Part shown: positions 9,501 to 12,333 of the stretch, piece by piece
Position numbering within the stretch: position 1 is the first letter of the stretch
Layout: the number at the start of each line of letters is the position of its first letter
Assembly: GCA_028565635.1 (NCBI GenBank)
Contig: JAOXYB010045992.1
Coordinates: forward strand, 1-12,333
Source: Phoronis ovalis
Lineage: Eukaryota > Phoronida > Phoronidae
DNA length: 12,333 bases
Reading direction: 5' to 3'
The notes under the pieces: generated by a model
The model's database searches: none
The model's input: only the letters and a program-made list of their open reading frames with translations
Told to the model about the DNA's origin: nothing
Program-made: the position numbers and the translations under genes

Positions 9501-12152
9501 TCATCTTCAGAGACATATGCGAATCCCATTGGTTTGCTAGCAGTGGCCCTTTTTCCACTTCTACGACCTCTGGATAAAATCACAAAACTGTGAGCATTGT
9601 TTTAAATGGAACAGACATTCAGTGTTACAATTGTTTACACTACTACATAATAATAAATTTCAAGGTTACACAAAATATGTTTATCACCATCTGATTGAGA
9701 AGAAAGACAGTCAGTTCTCATTTGCAATTTTGAAGGTAAAGTCGATTGCTTTGTTGCAAGGTAAAATTTATCGTTTTATTGTTTTCTATATCGTAACAAC
9801 AATAAGATATCTCCATGAGTATTCATTCAGTTCTGTTCCGGAATAAGGTAATAAATTTATTAATAAATCAACAAATAGTGTACTGTCAAATTCGAAGGTC
9901 TTTTTTAATGAATAACCATTGTATTATCAAACTGCAACAGCATACTTTAGGTCTAAGTCTGTTTAATATTAGATATTTCAAAAAGTTCAAATACTAATAA
10001 ATTTGACATACCTTGACTTGTCTCCAGATTTTTCTGGGCCAACACCATGTTCAACTACTTCCTTTGAAGTTTTGATAAACTTTTTTAACACACCTGCATC
10101 CTAGAAAATACAGGAAGCAATGGTATAATACCAACACTGAAGTATTTTAACAACCATCATCAGACTCATAGCTAACACAAGAACATTCCAGAATTATAAA
10201 TTGACAAATCAGAATAATAGCAAGTTAGAAAGGTTTCAGTACAACTCACATGAAAAGGGGATATGGTAGAAGGAAACCCCTAAATTGTGATTGTTTTCTT
10301 CATTTTTAAACAAAATGACTTGTAGATATGTGTCGCTATGTTGAATTAATATTATAACCAAATTTGAAGTATTGCAACATTACACAAAATAAAGCACATG
10401 GATAATGCTGTGAATTTTAAATTGAAGAAAGTATTTCAACTTAATATGCAGTTAGTGTAATCTTACCTTGTGAACCAACGATCCAGGCTCGTTATATGTT
10501 CTAGCATTTTTCACCATCAATAGCAAATCTTTTTCCATCTGATCCAGCGAATGATATATGTTTTCTTTGATACGCTGTCCAATGATAGTCAGATCAATTG
10601 GTTCTTTAATGACATCATAGTAATCTGGATATACCTGGAACATAATAAAGTATATATTCAATTGGATTGTTCCAGAGATAGCTTAATTTTCTAACGTCAT
10701 ACTTAATCATGGATAGCTTTGAAACTAAAACATTATTTTCTAAAAATGCAATACCAAAAATGGAAAATAATTCTAATTTGCCAACATTGCCATTACTTTT
10801 AAGCACGACGCATGCAGCATTTTGAGCAATTTTATACAGTTTAGCCATATCGCTGCTTTAATATTAATAATAATAACCACATGTGTTCAGAGATCATTTG
10901 AATACTGTAACTCACCTCTTTGGAAGGTAGTGCTTGAAAAGGACCACTTATTATCCTGTCTCCATTCTCTGCCTTCATAACTGCATCCAGCAGATGTTCT
11001 AATCTGCTTCTAAGATCTTCGGATACTGGCGGGGGATGAATATCAGTAATCTGTAGTTTCATCTTTGGAGCAGGCATTTTTATTTCACCAGGTTCCATGT
11101 CATCATTAACTGGCTCATCCTGTAAAGGTTTTCAATTCAATATTAAGTATTCAATGTTCGAGAATACACAAATTGTGTAAATAATATTATAATTTCATCT
11201 AATTCACAAACAAAAAAGAATAAATTAAAAACAGGAAACATCATTATTCCTATTAATTCACATATTATTATTCCTATATTTCAACCAAACCTAGGGTATT
11301 ATTTTCTCAGGCTACAATGTTAGAGTAAAGCATAAAGTTTTGTCTATTGAGGAAACTCATGACATAAACTTGTGCAAAGTGTAACATTTTGAGTTAATTT
11401 TGTTTGTGAAATACCTTTTCGTCCTCATTTCTGTCATCAGTTTCTTCCACATCCTCATACACTTTGGATTCTTGATTATCCTCTCCAAATACGGCCTCAA
11501 GCAGCTCTGTTTTTGTCTCGTTATACAGATCCCACAGGTCGCATGCATCCTTATATTCCGATGTACCTTCCTGTGTAAACAGATTAACAAAAGAAGTGTC
11601 CAAATTTTCAGTTCTTGTTTCTCCACCAGTCATGAGCAATATGGGTTTTATAAGTTCGCAACAATGTATTCTTCACTTTGTATATAAATTGTTTCATCTT
11701 TGACGTTAATACTGTTGACCAATAAATCACCCATGTAACATTCAAACCTGAATATTTACAGAGGTCATAGGATGAAAAGCTTACCCCACTTCTGATTTAT
11801 ACCAATAGTTGGTCCAGCGATATAAAAACAAATGTCAAAGGATCCATACCATCAAACAGAAGAACTGGATATTAACAGATATTTGCATGAGCTATCATCT
11901 TGTTTCATTATATAAATACACAGAACAAAAGTAACTACCACTTATTGTAAGACAAGTTCAACACACTAGATACATTTCTGGAGCACATGATTTAATATTC
12001 CTACCTTGTAGAATATTTTAGCATTATCAACCAACAACTGTATATCTTTAGTGAGTTGCTCCACTTCTTCATATTCATCAGTTTTAAGTTTCTGTTGAAT
12101 TCTTAGAATATCAATGGGAAAGTCAACAACATCAAAATACTCAGGAGCAGAT
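393..12152 (-). CDS. PBRM1: Polybromo-1 (PBRM1/BAF180) orthologue, partial, 21 exons
   Basis: Chromatin-targeting subunit of the PBAF remodelling complex in the nucleus; family bromodomains read acetylated histone tails and BAH domains mediate protein or nucleosome contacts. Exons join into one open frame of 948 codons with no internal stop, every junction having AG/GT borders and compatible phase. Domain order: bromodomain 1 (from residue 1, N-terminal half missing), 2 (about 135-245), 3 (about 305-410), 4 (about 460-560), 5 (about 590-690), 6 (about 705-820), then BAH1 from about 890, cut by the window edge. This order is unique to polybromo. Landmarks include PDYY in bromodomains 2-5, IRDELCKNGE after bromodomain 6 and FYRPQETFHLAT in BAH1, all near-identical to vertebrate PBRM1 as I remember it. 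Start, stop, BAH2 and HMG box lie outside. Departures: Tyr or Ser replaces the key Asn in bromodomains 1 and 6, and there is an AT-hook. Exon borders are inferred from sequence, not from transcripts. Confidence 0.96.
755..840 (-). CDS. PBRM1: PBRM1 exon t: start of BAH domain 1
   Basis: Residues 873-900 plus two bases of an Arg codon, 86 nt. After a Gln/Gly linker, YKGQTYNVGDFVYIEP is the first strand of BAH1 (human NSMYHVGDYVYVEP). Acceptor GATTTTGTAG, donor GTAATT. Confidence 0.94.
992..1210 (-). CDS. PBRM1: PBRM1 exon s: end of bromodomain 6 and charged linker
   Basis: Residues 800-872, 219 nt, phase 0 both ends. LYEDAVEMQTFFVQIRDELC continues to KNGELLLTPALSYTNKHLHN, one of the best-conserved parts of the family (human IRDELCKNGEILLSPALSYT). 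A Lys/Glu-rich segment follows (EEEKNDKLPLEQKEDEDKKK, then QQEEE), likely a charged helix leading to the BAH domains. The frame continues open into the intron upstream, but a good acceptor (CATTTTTCAG) marks the start. Donor GTAAAA. Confidence 0.96.
1442..1528 (-). CDS. PBRM1: PBRM1 exon r: helix B of bromodomain 6
   Basis: Residues 771-799, 87 nt, phase 0 both ends. GRYLRMDKFQEDVFEVFAYA then RRVSRTDSQ (human YRRLDLFQEHMFEVLERARR then MNRTDSE). Where human PBRM1 has Asn in MNRTDS, this protein has Ser in VSRTDS (AGC, bases 1457-1459), so the classic acetyl-lysine contact is missing. Acceptor GACAATTTAG, donor GTATAT. Confidence 0.95.
1529..1931 (-). other. Intron, 403 bp, with a strong hairpin
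   Basis: Intron within bromodomain 6. A 20-bp imperfect inverted repeat (1784-1803 with 1824-1843) can fold in the transcript and is listed separately. Otherwise featureless. Confidence 0.8.
1784..1843 (-). repeat. Intronic hairpin, 20-bp arms
   Basis: The arm at 1784-1803 (containing ATCCCAC and TTACTT) pairs with the arm at 1824-1843 at 16 of 20 positions by Watson-Crick rules, with a 20-base loop. It could form in the intron RNA, but it may equally be the remains of a palindromic repeat. Confidence 0.5.
1932..1974 (-). CDS. PBRM1: PBRM1 exon q: 43-nt exon in bromodomain 6
   Basis: Residues 757-770, starting with the base that completes a split Lys codon. KHLTFDQIKLNLDK corresponds to human PPLTFDIIRKNVEN, helix A of bromodomain 6. 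Short, but borders (TTTCTTTGCAG acceptor, GTAAGT donor), phase and alignment all agree, and without it exons p and r do not join in frame. Confidence 0.92.
2070..2395. repeat. Candidate MITE or foldback element, 326 bp
   Basis: The left end reads CTTTGGACG then AATAGACTCTTCTCA (2070-2093). The right end on the opposite strand reads CTTTGGTTGTT then AATAGAGTCTTCTCA (2395-2370). The 15-mer matches at 14 positions and CTTTGG is exact. Further in, ATGTGCAAAC at 2128-2137 recurs exactly inverted at 2315-2324, so the arms extend about 60-70 bp with gaps. No coding capacity and no clear target-site duplication. Confidence 0.55.
2401..2513. repeat. Short inverted repeat pair, 113 bp
   Basis: CTCACATCAA at 2401-2410 is perfectly inverted as TTGATGTGAG at 2504-2513. 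On each side, reading inward, a TTAGGA-x-x-ATTT block follows, so the pairing is longer than ten bases with gaps. It starts five bases after the 2070-2395 element and may be part of the same insertion. Confidence 0.45.
2625..2722 (-). CDS. PBRM1: PBRM1 exon p: ZA region of bromodomain 6
   Basis: Residues 724-755 plus two bases of a Lys codon, 98 nt. DEEGRCYSDSFAELPAVTEE matches human DDEGRCYSDSLAEIPAVD; the ZA loop then diverges into an acidic and Lys-rich stretch with no PDYY. This degeneracy is also seen in the human sixth bromodomain. Acceptor AATTTTAAG (weak, AT-rich), donor GTAAGG. Confidence 0.93.
2723..3769 (-). other. Intron, 1,047 bp, probably hosting a transposon remnant
   Basis: The flanking exons align next to each other in human PBRM1 (SHQ then DDEGRCYSDS), so no conserved exon is missing. 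About half of it, 3154-3676, is bounded by a short imperfect inverted repeat. The rest is AT-rich and featureless. No open frame resembles a transposase. Confidence 0.8.
3154..3676. repeat. Candidate non-autonomous DNA transposon (about 520 bp)
   Basis: The left edge reads AAGGTGGTTAGT (3155-3166) and the right edge, on the opposite strand, AAGGTGGCCAGT (3674-3663): 10 of 12 bases match as a terminal inverted repeat. The interior is AT-rich and non-coding. I could not find a target-site duplication, so the ends and class are unproven. Confidence 0.4.
3770..3907 (-). CDS. PBRM1: PBRM1 exon o: end of bromodomain 5, start of bromodomain 6
   Basis: Residues 678-723, 138 nt, phase 0 both ends. 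DALILQRICLEKKAEFAEDE is the last helix of bromodomain 5; after a short acidic linker (DTEVPDV), RAITQELMKNLFISVYNSQ is helix Z of bromodomain 6 (human TLLIQELIHNLFVSVMSHQ). Acceptor TTGGTTTCAG, donor GTAATA. Confidence 0.96.
4178..4339 (-). CDS. PBRM1: PBRM1 exon n: core of bromodomain 5
   Basis: Residues 624-677, 162 nt, phase 0 both ends. ELPDYYEVIKKPIDMIRIQQ, then MVNDFVLMFDNACKYNEPDS and LIYK. Nearly identical in pattern to human ELPDYYLTIKKPMDM and NNACTYNEPESLIYK, with the acetyl-lysine Asn present in KYNEP. Donor GTAAAG. Confidence 0.97.
4340..4671 (-). other. Intron, 332 bp
   Basis: Intron inside bromodomain 5. The minus-strand frame of the next exon stays open upstream across about 150 bases of this intron, but that part lacks family similarity and a good acceptor (TATTTTTGCAG) marks the border at 4339. 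Confidence 0.85.
4672..4798 (-). CDS. PBRM1: PBRM1 exon m: first half of bromodomain 5
   Basis: Residues 582-623, 127 nt, first base completing the split Lys codon. SPLEQNLQDLYDTIKDYTDS is helix Z and KGRLLSPPFIKLPTKN the start of the ZA loop (human MQQKLNEVYEAVKNYTDKRGR then LSAIFLRLPSR). Acceptor TTGTCCTATAG, donor GTAAGT. Confidence 0.96.
4799..5186 (-). other. Intron, 388 bp
   Basis: AT-rich intron between bromodomains 4 and 5. I see nothing recognisable beyond its splice sites. Confidence 0.85.
5187..5371 (-). CDS. PBRM1: PBRM1 exon l: helices B and C of bromodomain 4
   Basis: Residues 520-580 plus two bases of a Lys codon, 185 nt. ELINDFRLMFNNARHYNEED contains the ligand-binding Asn in HYNEE, and YIYKDADTLEKILKAKIK is helix C, continuous here without the intron found at this place in bromodomains 2, 3 and 5. 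A short Ser/Pro/Lys linker follows, where the human protein has a longer acidic and basic one. Acceptor ATTCTTTCAG, donor GTAAGT (consensus). Confidence 0.96.
5660..5791 (-). CDS. PBRM1: PBRM1 exon k: ZA loop and helix A of bromodomain 4
   Basis: Residues 476-519, 132 nt, phase 0 both ends. NEDDRSLINIFLYLPSKE leads to VYPDYYQVILEPIDMETIEE (human KDYPDYYKIILEPMDLKIIE). Unlike bromodomains 1, 2, 3 and 5, no intron interrupts the segment just before PDYY. The upstream intron (5792-5912, 121 bp) is the shortest in the window. Acceptor GTACTTTTAG, donor GTATCT. Confidence 0.96.
5913..6098 (-). CDS. PBRM1: PBRM1 exon j: basic AT-hook linker and start of bromodomain 4
   Basis: Residues 414-475, 186 nt, phase 0 both ends. 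A Lys/Glu-rich opening is followed by KRGRGRPP (residues 426-433; bases 6039-6062), a textbook AT-hook core for binding the minor groove of AT-rich DNA, and by a second, looser KKPGRKPK (bases 5994-6017). The exon ends ESLKERLWSYYKELYDYK, helix Z of bromodomain 4. Human PBRM1, as I recall it, has a Lys/Arg-rich linker here but no RGRP core. A second minus-strand frame is open across the exon but breaks phase with both neighbours. Acceptor TGATGTTTAG; the donor GTTTGG is poor. Confidence 0.92.
6039..6062 (-). other. AT-hook motif, KRGRGRPP
   Basis: Eight residues around the Arg-Gly-Arg-Pro core flanked by basic and Pro residues. Such motifs insert the GRP tripeptide into the AT minor groove. 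Yeast Rsc1 and Rsc2, bromodomain-BAH subunits of the related RSC complex, carry an AT-hook with their bromodomains, so the motif fits this protein class. DNA binding is inferred only. Confidence 0.75.
6099..8045 (-). other. Large intron, 1,947 bp
   Basis: The longest gene-free stretch. Flanking exons are in phase 0 and align adjacent to the human linker, so no conserved exon is missing, although a lineage-specific cassette exon cannot be excluded. Contents: AT-rich sequence; an A-rich run at 7511-7520; a near-perfect 12-nt direct repeat CCTGGTGG(T/C)AAA at 7353-7364 and 7442-7453; a 76-codon plus-strand frame at 7507-7737 and a 70-codon minus-strand frame at 6550-6762, neither matching any family I know. 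I see no transposase, tRNA or snoRNA. Confidence 0.8.
8046..8108 (-). CDS. PBRM1: PBRM1 exon i: last helix of bromodomain 3
   Basis: Residues 393-413, 63 nt, phase 0 both ends. DAIVLQNIMKQRKKELEKFE is helix C of bromodomain 3 (human VLKLQQVMQAKKKELARR). Acceptor TTTTGTTGCAG, donor GTATAG. A plus-strand open frame (7889-8086) overlaps it antisense and is not a gene. Confidence 0.94.
8109..8445 (-). other. Intron, 337 bp
   Basis: AT-rich intron with a slightly GC-richer block around 8220-8300. That block has a weak resemblance to a pol III B-box but no matching A-box or cloverleaf, so I name no repeat. Confidence 0.8.
8446..8544 (-). CDS. PBRM1: PBRM1 exon h: helix B of bromodomain 3
   Basis: Residues 360-392, 99 nt, phase 0 both ends. 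GGHYSCLEDVAEDLELLFDN leads into AQVYNTDDSRLFQ. The Asn in VYNTDD is the conserved acetyl-lysine contact, so this domain retains the ligand residue. Acceptor TTTGTTTTTAG, donor GTAAAT. Confidence 0.95.
8545..8975 (-). other. Intron, 431 bp
   Basis: AT-rich intron inside bromodomain 3. No gene, RNA or convincing repeat seen. Confidence 0.85.
8976..9045 (-). CDS. PBRM1: PBRM1 exon g: ZA loop and helix A of bromodomain 3
   Basis: Residues 337-359, 70 nt, first base completing the preceding Arg codon. FYPDYYMEIQKPICLNRIRK carries PDYY and the x-KPI-x-L block (human YPDYYQQIKMPISL). Short, but the acceptor (TTTGTTTACAG), donor (GTATAT) and phase all fit, and it is needed to complete bromodomain 3. 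Confidence 0.94.
9327..9569 (-). CDS. PBRM1: PBRM1 exon f: Ser/acid-rich linker and start of bromodomain 3
   Basis: Residues 256-335 flanked by split Arg codons, 243 nt; the largest exon here. It opens GRRSGKRATASKPMG, a basic patch, then an acidic Ser/Asp/Glu segment (SEDESDLAS, DADESEFGSESED) like the SESEED linker of human PBRM1, with many casein-kinase-2-type Ser-acidic sites. Bromodomain 3 begins with NALWALFKSVVKHTNSDGD and the family block SEPFLKLPSK. Acceptor TTTTATCCAG; donor GTATGG splits an Arg codon before FYPDYY. Confidence 0.95.
9570..10011 (-). other. Intron, 442 bp
   Basis: AT-rich intron. The plus strand is open for 60-74 codons in two overlapping frames between 9622 and 9997, with AT-driven codons (Tyr, Ile, Asn, Leu) and no family resemblance; I treat these as chance. 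Confidence 0.85.
10012..10100 (-). CDS. PBRM1: PBRM1 exon e: last helix of bromodomain 2 and basic linker
   Basis: Residues 226-254 plus two bases of an Arg codon, 89 nt. DAGVLKKFIKTSKEVVEHG is helix C of bromodomain 2 (human DANSIKKIF), followed by a short Lys/Gly/Ser linker. Starts in phase 0 after ACTTTTCTAG-type acceptor sequence and ends with AG before donor GTATGT; the Arg codon is completed by the first base of the next exon. Confidence 0.93.
10101..10466 (-). other. Intron, 366 bp
   Basis: AT-rich intron between the core and C-terminal helix exons of bromodomain 2. I see no gene, structured RNA or convincing repeat. Confidence 0.85.
10467..10634 (-). CDS. PBRM1: PBRM1 exon d: core of bromodomain 2
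   Basis: Residues 170-225, 168 nt, phase 0 both ends. Contains VYPDYYDVIKEPIDL, the ZA loop and helix A, then helix B with KNARTYNEPGS. The Asn in TYNEP is the residue that hydrogen-bonds acetyl-lysine, so this bromodomain looks binding-competent. In the family, bromodomain 2 is a principal acetyl-histone H3 reader. Acceptor TATGTTCCAG, donor GTAAGA. Confidence 0.97.
10916..11119 (-). CDS. PBRM1: PBRM1 exon c: linker and first half of bromodomain 2
   Basis: Residues 102-169, 204 nt, phase 0 at both ends. It begins DEPVNDDMEPGE, continuing the acidic linker, followed by a Pro-containing stretch, then helix Z of bromodomain 2 (EDLRSRLEHLLDAVMKAE) and the start of the ZA loop (ISGPFQALPSKE), which corresponds to human RLISELFQKLPSK. 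An in-frame Met at residue 109 could look like a start, but the frame is open through a good acceptor (CTTTACAG) upstream, so it is internal. Donor GTGAGT, close to consensus. Confidence 0.95.
11120..11414 (-). other. Intron, 295 bp, with a short direct repeat
   Basis: Very AT-rich intron. The 11-mer ATTATTCCTAT occurs at 11243-11253 and again at 11267-11277, a 24-bp spacing that suggests a small local duplication. Nothing else recognised. Confidence 0.8.
11415..11570 (-). CDS. PBRM1: PBRM1 exon b: end of bromodomain 1 and acidic linker
   Basis: Residues 50-101, 156 nt, phase 0 at both ends. EGTSEYKDACDLWDLYNETK is the C-terminal helix of bromodomain 1 (human PBRM1 has the related EYKAACKLWDLY). 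It is followed by an acidic stretch ending EDVEETDDRNEDEK, matching the Asp/Glu-rich spacer between bromodomains 1 and 2 of vertebrate PBRM1. Two other minus-strand frames are also open here for 80-90 codons, but only this one matches the family and keeps phase. Donor GTATTT. Confidence 0.94.
11571..12004 (-). other. Intron, 434 bp
   Basis: AT-rich sequence between the two bromodomain 1 exons, with acceptor TTTACACAG at the low-coordinate end. I see no gene, RNA or clear repeat in it. Confidence 0.85.
12005..12152 (-). CDS. PBRM1: PBRM1 exon a: second half of bromodomain 1
   Basis: Residues 1-49; 148 nt, starting with one base that completes a codon from an exon off the window. It opens at the end of the ZA loop with SAPEYFDVVDFPIDILRIQQ, equivalent to the PDYY-x-PIDL block of the family, and runs to helix B, NAKIFYK. 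The normal acetyl-lysine-binding Asn is replaced by Tyr at residue 48 (codon at 12008-12010), as in human bromodomain 1, and PDYY is altered to PEYF. Donor GTAGGA after AAG; acceptor TTGTAG. Confidence 0.93.
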
Positions 12153-12333
12153 CTACAATAATAACATGTACAATCACTCAGTGTTAATCCATTAAAAGTG
12201 ACTCTTGGAGGTATTAAAAATTTATTTTCATTCCCTCAGTAAGTAATATTAAAAACATAACTAGACATTCGGTGAGTTGTAAACAACTCCGAGAGTGTAC
12301 CCCCAGCCAAGAATGCTGCCAGTTGGAGAGACT
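12153..12333 (-). other. Partial intron upstream of the first visible exon
   Basis: Ends in an acceptor (ATTATTGTAG) next to the exon at 12152. I translated the minus strand looking for the first half of bromodomain 1 and did not find it, so that exon lies beyond 12333. A short perfect hairpin, GAGTTG-TAAA-CAACTC, sits at 12274-12289. The last 60 bases are more GC-rich than the rest and may belong to a repeat, but I cannot name it. Confidence 0.7.

Noticed and set aside
9622-9997. Two overlapping plus-strand frames of 60-74 codons
   Set aside because: Confined to an intron, with AT-driven composition and no domain.
10615-10848. 77-codon minus-strand frame between bromodomain 2 exons
   Set aside because: Lies mostly in the 10635-10915 intron; flanking exons join directly in phase and match human PBRM1 without it.
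11357-11626. 89-codon minus-strand frame over the acidic linker exon
   Set aside because: Off-frame shadow of the exon encoding SEYKDACDLWDLY, which matches the family.
11400-11687. 95-codon plus-strand frame
   Set aside because: Antisense of the acidic linker exon; its hydrophobic look comes from reverse-complemented Glu/Asp codons.
1-12333. Multi-gene defence, biosynthetic or mobile system; CRISPR array
   Set aside because: The window is one intron-rich animal gene. There is no operon structure, spaced direct-repeat array, integrase or transposase frame.

Overview
This window is eukaryotic genomic DNA lying entirely inside one gene on the minus strand: a polybromo-1 (PBRM1/BAF180) orthologue, the multi-bromodomain subunit of the PBAF (SWI/SNF-type) chromatin-remodelling complex. 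I rebuilt 21 exons by translating the reverse complement and matching AG/GT splice borders and reading phases. Joined, they give one uninterrupted partial reading frame of 948 codons (2,845 nt), running from the middle of bromodomain 1 into the first BAH domain. No start codon, stop codon, promoter or 3' end lies in the window. The missing parts (N-terminus, rest of BAH1, BAH2, HMG box) must lie outside it.

The organism is an animal. The protein aligns with human PBRM1 along its whole length, as I recall that sequence, and the introns are short (121-650 bp, with two larger ones of 1.0 and 1.9 kb) and AT-rich. The window is about two-thirds A+T. A hairpin repeat at the low-coordinate edge resembles dispersed repeats I associate with molluscs and other lophotrochozoans. 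A bivalve or related invertebrate is my best guess, held weakly.

Layout in order of transcription (high to low coordinates): 12152-11415 second half of bromodomain 1 and an acidic linker; 11119-10012 bromodomain 2; 9569-8046 Ser/Asp/Glu-rich linker and bromodomain 3; a 1.9-kb intron; 6098-5187 a basic linker with an AT-hook motif, then bromodomain 4; 4798-3770 bromodomain 5; 3770-992 the degenerate bromodomain 6 and a charged helix; 840-393 first half of BAH1. Residue numbers below count from the first complete codon in the window (residue 1 = Ser at 12151-12149).

Introns hold several inverted-repeat structures that look like small non-autonomous transposons or foldback elements (about 92-125, 2070-2395, 2401-2513, 3154-3676). 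I found no second gene, RNA gene or unusual multi-gene system. The most interesting points concern the gene itself: an AT-hook in the linker before bromodomain 4, loss of the acetyl-lysine-binding Asn in bromodomains 1 and 6, and intron positions that recur at equivalent places in successive bromodomains, a trace of how the array arose by duplication.
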